A stretch of DNA of 64,000 nucleotides from Montifringilla adamsi (taxonomy: Eukaryota; Chordata; Aves; Passeriformes; Passeridae). Under the pieces are notes generated by a model. The model was not told the DNA's origin and ran no database searches. It saw only the letters and a program-made list of their open reading frames with translations. The translations under genes were made by a program, and so were the position numbers. Shown here piece by piece: positions 36,743 through 49,068 of this stretch. Each line of letters opens with the position of its first letter. The first letter of the stretch is position 1. Location of the stretch: assembly GCA_017590115.1 (NCBI GenBank), contig JAGGNK010007448.1, positions 2,582,815 through 2,646,814 of the forward strand, read 5' to 3'.

Positions 36743-37079
36743 CCACATCCTCACCTCTCTTACAGCGCCAGCAGTGCCCTGCAGAGCCAGTCCCTCACCT
36801 GGCAGCTTTTGCATATCCTTTTTACCCTGGAGGCTCAGCAATGCTCTCTTTAGAGCAATATTCACTGGATGGACCTTATCTTGGTACATTTTGCATCTCC
36901 CCCAGCATCAGGGCAGATGCTGCTGGTGTTTTGGGGTGTTTTTGGATGGCCCACTAGCTGTCCCACCCAGCCCAGACCTCCTGCAACCATCCAGGCTTTA
37001 CTCCCTGCACATCACAGTCTGGCCTGCTGCAAATCTGTGCAAGAGGTTTTACAGGGACTTCTGTGAGCCAGAGAGAAGT

Positions 37080-37345
37080 TCGATAAGAGGATCCACGTTC
37101 ACCCCTGAAGGAATTTCCTACCAAGGTGACTGACATAGGAACCAAGAAAGAAAGAAGGAAAAATAAGAGAAACCTGCAGCTGCCTGTTCCAATGAGCACT
37201 TTGTTTGTCTCTCCTGACCAATGAGTGAAGTGTAAACTGATGAGTTTGTAAGAATGTAGAAAAAGCATGCAGGCTATAGTAAAACGGTTTGAAACCTTCT
37301 GAAAATGGAGTGTTGCTTTGTATTGTGATGGTCTCAACTCTGAGA
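37080..37345 (+). mobile_element. Candidate LTR-like element
   Basis: It contains TTCCAATGAGCACTTTG, CTGACCAATGAGTGAAG and an end CTGAAAATGGAGTGTTGC followed by CTCTGAGACAGTCACA. This layout recalls the LTR copies nearby. There is no clear TATA or poly(A) signal. Confidence 0.25.
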
Positions 37346-37779
37346 CAGTCACAAAATCTTGGCTAATATTGAGCTTCAGCCCAACATCCCAAACTCCCAA
37401 AAGCCTTAATGTCATGCTGAACACCTGCAGGATTTATGGCTTTGCCAGGTCATGTTCAGGTAGTTTCTGTTTTAAGGGAGGCTGGGCAAATAAAAGAAAA
37501 AAAAAAAACCAAAAAACCCCCAAACATTCGGACGCTTAATTCTGGAGCTTCCTATGAAAGAACAAATCACTTGGAAAATTCAGAGCACAGTCTGCATAAA
37601 CCTCCCAGGAGACAGGAGATGAGTCTGTCCTCCATAAGCTCAGCCCAGAAGTCAGGCTCTCTGCACTGATTTTCCCTCTCCTGCTCCTGATGGTGATGGA
37701 GAAGGCAAATTCTCCTCCTGGCTGTGGTGAATCAGCAGCAGAGTGGCTGCAGGGGCTGCTCCCCTGGGAGAGTTTATTA

Positions 37780-37990
37780 CAGAATCACTAAATGGTTTGG
37801 CTTGGAAGGGACCTTCAGGTGACCTCGTTCCAACCCCTCTTTGTGAGCAGAACCAGCCCAACACGGTTTTCCTGCTTGGCTTGGCAGGCTGCAGGATCTG
37901 AGGTGCTCAGTCAGCTCCTCTCCTCCAGCACACATTGCCAAACCTGCCCTTGCCTCCAAAGGCTCACAGGAGCTGACCTTTTGCCACATG
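37780..37990 (-). mobile_element. CR1 LINE 3' end (inverted)
   Basis: ACAGAATCACTAAATGGTTT then GGAAGGGACCTTCAGGTGAC is a CR1 3' terminus in reverse. The outer limit near 37990 is unclear. Confidence 0.65.
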
Positions 37991-38376
37991 ACAACATTTC
38001 CTGTCCCATCAGCTTTGTCTAATTAATGGGTCCAAGGGTGTAACTGAGTCACGCCTTGAGATCATCCCCAGCTGAGTGCAGGCAGGAACAAACACTCCTT
38101 GGGTCTGGTCAAAAGCACCCTGCTTCCCTCCATGGGGACGTGGGCAAACAGCACAACACTTGGGGCTTGTGTTTGCCAGCTGGGATGTCATCAGGTGTCC
38201 CACTGGACCCGCGGGGACACCACTGGATCCCAGAGGTCTGGGAGGGGATCTGGGTTTCTCTGCACCTCGTGTGGGCTCTGGCAGTGTTCTGGGTGAGGGT
38301 GGAACTCTGAATTCTCATGGGAATGACATTTAGGGGACTTCACTCGGCTTTCTTGAACAGCCCCTGGTGCTCATCT

Positions 38377-38685
38377 GTTGCCATCATATTTTCTGGAAAA
38401 ATCCCTTCGCCAGGATTTCTCTCCTGGGAAGCTGAGAAGCCTCAGAGAAAAAGGAAAACAATTCTTATCTCATTTGCTTCTCCTGTGTTTTGCTGCTTTG
38501 GTTTGGAGATTGTTTATCCAACAGGTGATTGTTTCATTGGTTACATGTGAATTGTTTTCACTTGTTGGCCAATTACGGCCAGCTGTGTCAGACTCTCTGA
38601 GGAGAGAGTCAGGAGCTTTTCATTATTATCTTTTAGCCTTCTGTCTGTATCCTTTCTCTATTCTTTAGTATAATTTAGTATAGCC
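38377..38685 (+). mobile_element. Truncated LTR, family A copy 4
   Basis: This is close to the copy at 119-510 (CAGGATTTCTCTCCTGGGAA, GAAGCTGAGAAGCCTCAGAG, CAGCTGTGTCAGACTCTCTG, ATTCTTTAGTATAATTTAG). It stops abruptly before the poly(A) signal, where a CR1 3' end begins at about 38683. Confidence 0.6.
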
Positions 38686-38818
38686 TGGATGTGGCACTGG
38701 GTGCCAGGGTTGAGTTGAGGGGTTGGGGCTGGGTTGGACTCGATGGTCTTGAAGGTCTGTTCCAGCCCAGTGGTTCTGTGAATTCTGTGATTCTGTGAAT
38801 TCTATGAATTCCTGGCTC
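38683..38818 (+). mobile_element. CR1 LINE 3' end with tail repeat
   Basis: GTTGGACTCGATGGTCTTGA is followed by repeats of GTGAATTCT and GTGATTCT, the usual CR1 tail. It abuts the truncated LTR at 38377-38685. Confidence 0.8.
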
Positions 38819-40077
38819 TGTGCTGCTCCCAGGTCACCCCCATGGCCAGGCCTGGATAACCAGGAGAGGATGTGGATTCCTAAAAGCAAATCCAAGCCAT
38901 TTTGCTAGACAAGAAACACTTCCTAAAACTCCCTCCCATCACAAACAGAGTCAGCCCTGGGACAGATATTTATTACTAAGAAAACACAAGTGGGATTTAT
39001 TGACTGAGTAACCACTAACCACCAACTCCAGTGGTTTTGCAGGAGCCTCTGGGGAAATGCTGGGGAAGCCCTGACCCAGGGAAGGCTCTGGGAGCTGCCT
39101 GGCTCCACAGGTCCCTCCACCTGCAGTTTCCCAAGTGCTGCTGCTCCCTGGCACTGCCAGCTGGCATCTGATGGCATCTTCCTGATGGGTCTCTGGAGTA
39201 AGAGCATAAATTAGAGACTTTCACCCTGCATGGATGATAACAAGCCCAAGAACAAAGACAGATAACAGTAATCAAGGCCTGGATCAATAACTTTAATCCT
39301 AGGACACAGACAGCCCCTATTAATTCAAAGTAAATCATTCCAGACTGAGAATTTAGTGGTTAGAAACAAAATGGTTTTGAAAACTCATTTGTTTTCTTTT
39401 TTCCCCATCCCTTCTCTAATTCAGGAGAGGCAGCAGGGAGTGGGTTTCTTCCTCCAAGGAGGAACATTGCCAATCTTGTCTCCAGTTTCCCTCTGGAGAC
39501 AGCCAACAGAAGAGGCAGGAGAGTGGGGAGAGGCAGGCCAGCTTTCCTGAGCACAGAGCATTGTCCCAGCAGAGCCTTTTCCCATGGACAACAGACAGTT
39601 CCAGGGTTTTTGGCCTAGCTGGCATGCTGCAGAACCAGCTGGTCCCAGCTCCCTCCTGGTGTCTGGGAGCTGGGCTGGAGATTTCCCTGTGCCAGGGAAA
39701 TGTTCCATATCCTGCTGGCTGGCTGGGAGGGACCCCAGGGGACAGCCCAGGCTCTGTGCTGACCCCACAGGAGACTGGGGTTGCCTTTCCTGGGCTCCTT
39801 CCCCTCCTGCTCTGTGTCCTGCCCAGGGGGTGCTGCTGGTGGCCAGAGGAGGTGGATGGGCAGCCGGGGCAGGGTGACAGCGGTGACAGCGGTGACAGCA
39901 GTGACAGCAGTGTCCACCTGACCCTCTGGAGGAGGGGGAGTTCCACAGAGGAATTCCACAGAGGGGGCTCTCACTGTGCCCTGACCAACAGCCCACGGCA
40001 GGGGATGGGCGACAGGCCAGGGGATGAGGGGGACCTTGGAAGACCTCTCTGGTTCCCTTTTCTTTGGCCACCACAAG
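38819..40077. other. Intergenic sequence
   Basis: GC-rich unique sequence with overlapping open frames on both strands across the GGTGACAGC repeat. No gene supported. Confidence 0.55.
39873..39913 (+). repeat. 9-bp tandem repeat (GGTGACAGC)
   Basis: Four full 9-bp units (GGTGACAGC three times, then AGTGACAGC) plus a partial copy. Confidence 0.85.
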
Positions 40078-40175
40078 TTTCCTGTGTGACTCCAGCGAGT
40101 CATTTAATGTCTCCAAGGTTCCTCATTTGCAGAAGTGGACTTTCCCACTCTCCCAGGAATGGTACAGGGATAAAC
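40078..40175 (+). mobile_element. Probable MIR SINE relic
   Basis: TGTGTGACTCCAGCGAGTCA, TTTAATGTCTCCAAGG, TTCCTCATTTGCAGAAGTGG and ACAGGGATAAACACA match, in order, the amniote MIR core (tgtgac...caagtcacttaa...ctcagtttcctcatctgtaaaatggg...gataa). Divergence is high, as expected of a pre-avian element. This is recognition by eye. Confidence 0.55.
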
Positions 40176-40599
40176 ACACCAAGGAGCCTTGAGCTCTCTT
40201 TTGATGGAGCCTGCCTGAGGCCGGTTCAACCAGGACGTCCCCAGAGCAAACAGACAGGAAAGGTCCTGATTTTCTGAGAACACATCAGTTATTTCTACAA
40301 AACCCAGGAGTATTTGGTGTGGCTGCATCAAAGCACACAGGGATGTTTGGAAGTTGTTCTACATAAATAACTCCATTTGTCATGGTCATGACCTTGGAGT
40401 AAAGGCTGCTGCTCTAGGTCCTTGAATAGCTAAAGGGAAGGCTAGAAAGGCAGAGAAAATGAGGAGTAAAGTCCAAAATGTTCTCAGTGTAAGCAGGAAA
40501 TATTCCTGGTGAGGTCACTTGAGCAGGGAGAGCCTTTTGTCATCTGTGGATAGGATCAGGGTGTCGCTCCCAAGGAGGGTGCAGAGGTCTCCTGGCGAT

Positions 40600-40755
40600 A
40601 GCAGAGGTCTCTCTCTTCTTCACCTCACCCAAAGCAGAGCCAGCGTGGGGGCAGAAAAGCAGTGAATGGAGGCCTTTTAATCAATCCCTGCTTTATTCTT
40701 TAGCTCTTTCCAGTCTCTCTTCTAGGGCAGCCTGCACAAGGCATCAAAGGGTACA
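40600..40755 (+). mobile_element. LTR R-U5 fragment
   Basis: The segment CAATCCCTGCTTTATTCTTT followed by CTAGGGCAGCCTGCACAAGG and CATCA matches the reverse of 32545-32690. The poly(A) signal is changed to AATCAA. The U3 side is not clear and may extend left to about 40380. Confidence 0.45.
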
Positions 40756-41154
40756 GGAGCTGGCTGATGTGGCCTGGAACGAGCTCCTGGTGGGAGAGAC
40801 CCTGGGTCCTCAGGAGAGCACGGGAAGGCCAAGGCTGTGTTGGAGCCTTTCCCTGGAGGTTTGCCATTGGTGGATTTTGCTGAAGAGGAGGGTGCAGAGC
40901 AGAGATTTGGGGTAATCCTGCCAGGGCAGGGACACACTCCAGGGGGCTGACAGGGGGTGACAGCCGCTCTGGTCAAGAAGGTGTTAATGAGAGCCAATTG
41001 ACCCCATTGGTCTTGCCCCGCTCCTGCAGGTGCAATGGAGAGCAATAAGAAGGGGAGAGGGTGGGATGGGGTGTTGCAGCCCAGGAGGTGTTTTGGGGTG
41101 GAGGATGGCTCTGGGTGCACTGATCTGTGAAGGTACAGAGGGAAACTGAGGCAG

Positions 41155-41410
41155 AATGCTTCAGTCTGGGAGAGTTGGGAGTGTTCATCTGGAGAGGAGA
41201 AGCTCCAGGGAGAGCTCAGAGCCCCTTGCAGGGCCTAAAGGGGCTCCAGGAGAGCTGGAGAGGGACTGGGGACAAGGCATGGAGGGACAGGACACAGGGA
41301 ATGGCTTCCACTACCAGAGGGCAGGGATGGATGGGATATTGGGAATATCCCATAGGGCAGGGGGTGGAATGGGATGGGATTTACGATCCCATCCAACCCA
41401 AACCAATGTG
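41155..41410 (+). mobile_element. CR1 LINE 3' fragment with internal deletion
   Basis: It is close to 6470-6843 (GAGCTCAGAGCCCCTTGCAG, GGACAGGACACAGGGAATGG). It jumps from GGGATATTGGGAATATCCCA directly to GGCAGGGGGTGGAATGGGAT, losing about 120 bp relative to that copy. Confidence 0.75.
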
Positions 41411-43548
41411 CGTTAATGTCCTCTTTGGGGTGGTTGTGAGGGAAGCTGAGGGCTCTGGCTCCTTATGGTCATGTATTTTTAAATTTTTTTTATCAGCTCA
41501 GTTAATTCTGGCTCCTTCAAATACCTACATGAAGCCCATTCAGCCACACAACAGTTCAGGCTCATGACTGGGATATTTCCTGTCTCTCTGAATGGACTGA
41601 GGGCTTTGCTGCTGCAGCCAAAGACTTTCCCTGGTCCATTTCCAGTTAAATTTCACTGGGGTGAGGAGTTGTGGCTCCAGTCTTTGAGCCAGCTGCTGGC
41701 ACTGCTGGAGTTCCTTGTAAATTCCTGCTGTGGGGAGCTGGGCTGGCAGCAGCTCCTGCCACACTCCTCCCTAATCCTTGGAGCTGGCTCCCCAAGAACT
41801 GGGTGGGCTCCTGGCTCTGTGAATGGAAAAAAGGGAAATCAAGTAAGGAACATTGATTTTTGCTGCAGAGCCAGCTGGGGAAGCCACCAAAGGGGAAAAG
41901 AGTGATGGGGCAGCAGTGTCCTGGCTGCTCTCTCTTTTCTCTGTGTCTCACAGAGCACAGATTAATGGCATTACAATGGGGTGAGAGGAAATATCTCATT
42001 CAGTGTCATTGATCAGTCTGGAACTGGCTGTGCTGTCCCTTACTCATCCCCAGGTCTAAGGGCATTCCTTGGGCCCAGGGCTGCTCAGGCAGTGCAGGGA
42101 GCCAGGTCTGAGGGTTATTGGCTGATTCCCATGGCCCCAGGATGGCTCTGGTGGCCAAGAGGACAAACAGGGTGGCCCCTGTGTGTGCATGGGAGGGAGA
42201 GAAGATTGATTCCCTGTGGCTCTGCAGAGGTTTCTTTCATGTGGCATGGGCTGCTGAATGATGAGCAGCTGGGAACAGGGGTGCTGGCACTCAGCTGTGG
42301 TGTTCCAGAGCTCCAGCCAAGAGGGAGAGCCTGTCCCACATTGATCCCAGGTGAGGGCTGCAGCTCCAGGGCTCTTCCCATCTTCAGGTTGGAGCAGGTG
42401 AGAGTGTTCTCATGCAATGGGCAAAGAATTTAAAGAATCTGTTACAGGAAGCTGGAGGAACAAATAATGCCAGCTTGGTTAGAAAGTGCTGAGGCTGTTA
42501 ATTTGGGTTTAATACTGGGGTTAGGTATGGATGCACCTCTGGAACCAGTGCTGGAGGTGGGAGTGGAGGCAGCAGGAATGGAGGAAAGCAGCCCTCAGCC
42601 CCTCCTGGGCTCCTTAAACAGCATCTCCCACCACTGCTGTTCAATGGCCTCAATGCTCCCCTGGCCTGGTCTTTCAGGATGTTCCCCATGACTGTAAGGG
42701 TCTCCAGTCCCTGATTCCCTGGGGGAATGCTCAGGCTGGCAGCGTGTCTTGTGTCAGCCCCAGCGGGCTGTCTGGGGAGCAAGGACACGTCAGGGCTGCC
42801 TGGCAAAGGGTGCCCAGGGACCCTCGTGCCACAGCAACCAGCTCTGTGGGATCCTTCTCTCAGGGTGGTGAAAACAAACCTTGGTTTTGGGCAGAAAAAC
42901 ACATCCCAGGAAAGATTTGTCCATTAAATCTGCTCTCTCCTCACACCAACCTGTGTTTTTGCCCAGGTGGTGTCTTTGGACGAGAACCCTGAGCTGAGTG
43001 TGCTCCCCACTGCCAGGGCTGCACTCGTAGTAGATTAAAATATTCCTGGAGGGTTTTTTTGGCTCTGAGTGGCAGAAAGTTGCTTGCTTCCAAACTGGGA
43101 GAAGCCACTGGAGGTGGAATATTTGCAGATGCTGGGTAGTGATTCCTGAGGCTGGTGAGGGCTCTCAGAGAGGACTGGGTGTGTTTAGTGAAGCTTCAGC
43201 TGAAGTTGTCAATTCTCTCCTGATTTCCATGCTGTGTAAAAATCAACCTCAATGAATGAGCCTTGATTAGTTTCCACCAACTCTGACTTCAGACAGGCCC
43301 CAACGTAAGATGAAGATAAAATAATCTAATTTTGATCATCTACTGCAAAGGAAAGGTGAGGGAGCAGAGGGACACCTGGGGATGCAGTTCCTTCTGTAGG
43401 GATAGCAGAGGGAGAACTGAGCAGAGATTATCTTGAGAAGCCACAGTCCCAACACAGGAATTATTTGATTTATTTTACCAGAGGATGGACATAAACCCAT
43501 TAATTATGAAAACAAGACACTGAGCTTTAGCATTTGGAGCTTTGCTTT
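41411..43548. other. Intergenic sequence
   Basis: No recognised gene or repeat. Confidence 0.55.
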
Positions 43549-43849
43549 GATGCCTGGAGCAGGACTACCTAGAAACAGAGGCCAGAAAAAGTTAAAAAGA
43601 TAAAAGTGAATATATTTAAAGAAGGACCTTGAGGTACATTAAGGGCAGATGAGGCCTCCCAAGGGGCTACACCCAAAATGGACAATGGCCATGAGTTTTA
43701 CAGACAATTATAAGTTTGGTCCATTTACATATCAGGGGTTAATCCTCCAATTACAGCTTCAGGTAATGAAGTGATTTACCTCCAGCTTGCTCGCCCTAAA
43801 TTGACTTTTGTTTGTACTTTTTGGGGTCTGAGGCAGTTGGGTGTCCGTG
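43549..43849 (-). mobile_element. Solo LTR, family B copy 2 (inverted)
   Basis: This is the reverse complement of the same LTR as 15785-16081. Here the octamer is changed to ATGTAAAT, the TATA box to TATAATTG and the poly(A) signal to TTTAAAT, so this copy looks inactive. Confidence 0.6.
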
Positions 43850-44664
43850 GATCTCAGGCTTAGAAGGATTGCTTTGTCTGACCAAACTGTGAAGGGAGCT
43901 CAGTGACACTCTGAATGGAGTTCAGAGTTGTGCACTAATGCACTTCAGGATCTGAAAAACAGAACAGCTCAAATCTCAAGGACCAGCTTGTACCTGCTTA
44001 AAGGGCAAGAGGAGAAGTTCAGCTCAGAACTGCCTGGCACGGCCCAGGAGCCTTCCTGTGTCTCCTTCCTTTGGCTGTGGGTGAGCAGAGGAGTGCCCTG
44101 GGCTGTGGGATGGAGGAGGGGGAGCAGCCCCTGCTGCCACAGCCGTGCTCAGCCTGGAGTCGCCACTGGGATTTTCCAGGATGAGCAGGGCAGGAGCTGG
44201 TGTGACAGGACAGTCTGCCTCATGCCTCGGGAGATCCACCCAGTGATGCTGTCAGACGACTCTGGGAAGGAGGGATGTGGAAATTCCCTGTTGCAAGGGT
44301 GAGAGCAGCTCTTCTTTACCCAACAGTTTTCCTCAAAATAGCGAGGCTTTGCTCAGCGACATCTTGGGAATGTGCCAGAGGCACAAATAAAGTCAGACCT
44401 CTTTGAAAAACTGTGGTGTCATTGCTACAGTTCCAGCCCAAAAGTTTGACCCTGTGGGATCCCACTGAGGCAGGAAAATCATCCCAGGGTAAGCTGTGCT
44501 TGCCAAACAAATGGTTTGTGGTTGCACACATGGCTTTGGGTGGGTGTGGAAATGTCTTCTGGAAACTGGGATTGGGATTAGAAACTGGGTAAGGAATTTG
44601 TCAACCAAACCTGACTAATGAATTAACTGTGCTTTATGGCCTTGGATGGTCAGTAACCCCAGAA

Positions 44665-45105
44665 CTGTTCATGTTGGAAAAGACCTCCAAGATCATCGGG
44701 TCCCAGCTGTGACAAATCTACACCTTGTCACCAGAGCTCTGAGTGCCCCATCCAGGAATTCCTTAGATACATCCGGGGATTGTTACTTCATCACTGCCCT
44801 GGGCAGCCCCTTCCAATCCCTGAGCACCTTTTCCATGGGAAATTCCTGCTGGTGTCCACACTGAGCCTGCCCTGGCCCAGCCTGAGCCATTCCCTCTCCT
44901 CCTGGCCCTGTTCCCTGGTAGCACAGCCCGACCCCCCGCCTGTCCCCTCCTGTCAGGAGCTGTGCAGAGCCACAAGGTCCCCCCTGAGCCTCCTTTTCTC
45001 CAGGCTGAGCCCCTTCCCAGCTCCCTCAGCCCCTCAGGGTCCCCCTTGCCAGGAGGGCTCAGGACTGGACACAGCACCTGAGGTGCCCCAGCAGTGCCCA
45101 GGAAG
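44665..45105 (-). mobile_element. CR1 LINE 3' fragment (inverted)
   Basis: TGGAAAAGACCTCCAAGATC, CTTCATCACTGCCCTGGGCA, GAGCCTCCTTTTCTCCAGGC and CTCAGGACTGGACACAGCAC are CR1 sequence in reverse, about 440 bp long. Confidence 0.8.
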
Positions 45106-46849
45106 GGGCAATGACTCTCCTGGTGCTGCTGGCCACTCTGCTCCTGTTACAGAGACAGGACTGACCAAGTGTGACACACTGATGGCTCCAAAGCTTTTAA
45201 CTTATGAGAGAATTGGCTGCAGCCAGTGGGTGAATCCATCCTCCTTAGCCCTTCTCCTCTATTGAAGAGTTATAAAGGGAGAAATTCTGAAGGCAAACCA
45301 ATGAGCTGCCACCATGTGTGAGGTAGTGAGAGCTCCAGGGACTGTGGTTTCAGATCTGCACACAGATACTGAAATTTTCTCCATGCTGTGACACCTTTCC
45401 TACTTTCTCACCACATAATCTGGCAACAAACAGGAACAGCCCCACTTCTAGAACAAAAAGCTCTTTCATATCTCCTTGGTTTTGCTCTAGAGATTCCCCT
45501 GATTTCCATGCAGATGCCCCACTTCCTTTTCTTCACCCAGTGAAGTCATCTTGCTGAAGGGCCATGAGCAGTGCCCCTCTGGGAGGATTTCACTGCTGGG
45601 AGAAGGGAAGAAGCTCTGGGCTGTGTGATTTCCCACCTGGCAGAGGTTTGCCAGGTGCTGGATCCCTTCCCCTGCAGGCAGGAATGTGCCTCCACATCCT
45701 GTCTGCAGATGATCCCAGCCCTGCTGAGATGTGCTGTGTTTGAGGAGCCTGGGTCACCAGCACGGAGTGCTGAGCCCCTTCCCTTCCTGGCAGTGCTCCA
45801 ACACTGAATTAATGAGTTTATTCTCATCAAATGGGGAGGAGGGGAGGCAGTTTTGTGCCAGCTGTTGAAAGGGGACAGCCCTGAGGGCAGGAGCCAAGCT
45901 CAGGCTCTGCTTCTGGGAAATGCTCTTACAAACACCTTCCCTCCCCAGCAGGGTCTGGTTCAGCTCAGAAATGAGGGCCAGGGTGGGATTCCTACCTCTG
46001 AGATCTCTGCTATCAGCTGAGGAAGGGAGAGGGTCCCTGGCAGATCAGCCCATCACTGGCAGGCTCTGGAAGAAGCCATGCTAACACTCAAATTCCAGAC
46101 TGCAGCTTGCAGCCAGCCCTGCTCCTTCAGCTGGCACCCACCAGCCAAATCTGCTACTGCAGAAAACAGAATTAATTTTTCCTGTTGTTATTTTTTTGTT
46201 TCTGTTTACAGAAATAGCAACTGATGGTCTTGGTCCAATGGAGCCTACTGTGAGAATTAGCAATTTGGTTAATCCTCATAAAGGCCTCTTTTGTGAATCA
46301 TAAATCCTTTTCTGTTCCAGTGCTCTGAAATTCTAAAGAAATCCCAAAACACAGCAAGGTTTTACTAAATAATCGCCTTATTGTTGACTAAAAAGCAGTT
46401 AAATGGGAGTTTTTCATTCAAAAGCAGGGTACCTATCCTTGGGGTTTGTTTTGTTTTCTTGAGGGGGTACACTTAGAAATGAGACTTGGGCACCTTTAGA
46501 AATGCAGGTGAGATTCAGTTGTGTCTAGAGACTAAAAAAGGAACCTGTGAAACTGAAAATTACTCAATCAGATGAAACTGGAACAAAATTCTCTAAAGCC
46601 CTTAAAGGCTCAGGGAAATGTCTGAACCTTGTCCTTGCATGAATAGGGTTTAATTTGCTCTGGAAATGTCAGAATTACTCATTTTCTGTGTGTATTCTGG
46701 ATGCAATTTATAGTTTATATAAAAACCCCAACCCTACACATTTATAACACACGATAAACTTTGACATGGGGAAATGTCTGCCCTTCCCAGCTGTGAATAG
46801 AGCACTTGGTGGGTGCTTAGTGGAATAAAATAACACTCAGGAATAAATA
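45106..46849. other. Intergenic sequence left of the putative TNFSF15 3' end
   Basis: Unique sequence. Becomes AT-rich from about 46150. No exon recognised. Confidence 0.5.
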
Positions 46850-46863
46850 TGAATCCAATTAAT

Positions 46864-46869
46864 TTTATT
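46864..46869 (-). other. Candidate poly(A) signal, distal
   Basis: AATAAA on the minus strand, embedded in an A/T-rich block that resembles the end of a vertebrate 3' UTR. It would give TNFSF15 a 3' UTR of about 7.5 kb. Confidence 0.3.
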
Positions 46870-49062
46870 TTTTTGCTTTAAGACATAAAGAACATTTTAA
46901 AGAACTATCTATAAACTTAATTTCCCAAAGAAATAGCATCAAGTATAATAGATCTAAACTTTATACCGTGAATATTACAATTTCTCTTCCATAAAATTAA
47001 GACATCTCTATGTACAGTACCAATAAATATGCAACAAACCTTTTCAGTGCCTTTTTTTTGACGTTTTAATATAAAACTCTACAATCAATGGCAGAACATA
47101 AGGAGATTTGGGCAAGAATGAGAGCAGCTGGAAAGCTATTTTAGCTCATAATTCAGCAAAAAAACTGAACACTGCTGACTTATGTTGCTTAATAAACTGG
47201 GTTATGATCTCCCAGGCAATGATTTTCATGTTGTTCCAAGGGAATTAACAATCAGGAAACGGGAATTTGGAAGTGTCACTGCAAGAGTTCACACTCTGGG
47301 AGAGGATTGGAGCCAGTGCTGGCACCAGGACTCACCAAGAAATGGAATTGGAGCTCTGGTTTCCTTTGGGAACCTGCCTGGATGCTGAGGGGGATGGGAA
47401 ACACATCCCTGCCCATCAGCTGGGATTTTTATGGGGTTGGACCTTCCTGGGAGGGAAAATAATTTCCCATTTGTCTCAGCTTGTGCTGCATCCTTCATGG
47501 GGATAAAGCCTTGCCAGAGAGAGCCCCAGAGCTGGGTGTGTCCCCTGGGATCCTGTCCCCAGCTGGGAGAAGGGGGACAGGGTGAGAGGGATCAGTCCAG
47601 CTGTGGCTGGTCGCAGCCAGCAGGGAGAGCTGGGAATGCCCAGCTCCCGTGGGCAGTGTCCTGCTCTGCAGCATGGATTTCCTGGAGTGACTTTCCAGGA
47701 TCAGAGCAAGGTCACCCTCCCCTCAGGATTCATGTCCAGGTCTGTATTTAGCATTGAACCCAGCAGGAACCTCCCCACAGAGATTTATCCACCACCCCAC
47801 AGTGAGAGCAGCAGGGTTTTCCCTTTCACCAGCTGTTGGGTCATCTTTACCCAGAGAAACACCACAAAAATCCCTCTCCAGCCTGGCAGAGAAGCACCTC
47901 AGTTATCCCCACCTTCCCTAGGATGTGCAGCCTTCCAGGGATGTGCCTCTCTCCCCCTCCACTCTCAGGAGGGAGCCTGGATTCATTGAGAGCAGACACC
48001 TTTGATATGATTCAAGGAAGCTAAAATGCTCACACTCAGTTTGTTTAGACCACAAAGAATCTCAAGTTATTACCCTAAATGTGCAAGGCACGGAGTAGAA
48101 TGGCAGTGCAGTTGAATTCTGCTCTGCTCAAGTTAAAATAGAAAATAATAATAATAAAATTAGGTTTTGTTTTTGCTAAATGTGAGGTAGTTATTGGATT
48201 AAAAAGAAAAAAAACCCCAGCATAACAGCAAGTAACATCTTTTTGGTGTCACAGGGGAAAGCAGCCTGATTCCCACTGTCTAATCAATGCCTGGCTGATC
48301 TACAGAGCAAATCTGTAAGCAAAACCTCTCAGGGATCTGCAAGTGGGTGGAAAGCAGGGGAAACAAACGTCCTCCATCAGAGTATTCCAGTGAAAACCTT
48401 GCTGGAGGCAGAGCACAGAGCCCTTCCCCAGAAACCTCTTCTGAAGCAATTTACATGTGATGCTCCGAGTTCAAGCCAGGAAAACAAAACAAATTTTGAG
48501 AATAAGAAATAATATGGCAAACAGGAGAATGTCTCTCAGTTCTGCTGGTGGCAAGAAAGGAGTTTGCATTCTTGGCAGCAGAGGAATTGCAGATAACAGC
48601 AGCCGGGATGAGGAATGAATACCCAGGGGATGCTGCTGCTCTGCTGGGAGGGTAAGGACAGCCAAGCTGGAGCTGGAACAGGGTTAGGGGTGCCCAGGGC
48701 TCTGCTGCCTTCACTTTGACTCTCATTTGGCCACAGTTTCCTGGTTGGGTTGTGCCTGTCAGCCAGGAGCTGAGCAGCTGGGAACACAGAGTTCCCAAAA
48801 TGCTGAGGTGTTTTTGTGTATGGTTTTTGCCTTATGAAGTGCAAGTGTCTCTAAATTCCCAGGGGAAAGTCTGGACCCCACTTCACTCTGCTGAGGGACC
48901 TCTAACTGCATAAAAGAATGATTATTCACACTTTTACACACAATCAAACTGGTTCCTTATACATCAGCACTGCCTGGCTGCATTAGCTGGTCACTCTTAA
49001 TTGTGATTAGTGTTTTGGGAAGGGACTGGGATCAAAAGTGGTCACATTCGTTAAGTTGCATT

Positions 49063-49068
49063 TTTATT
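49063..49068 (-). other. Candidate poly(A) signal, proximal
   Basis: AATAAA on the minus strand, about 5.4 kb downstream of the TNFSF15 stop. It is an alternative end of the same transcript. Confidence 0.25.

Noticed and set aside
39421..40277. Overlapping frames of 231 and 238 codons
   Set aside because: They cross the 9-bp repeat and the MIR relic and occur on both strands. Length is due to local GC content.
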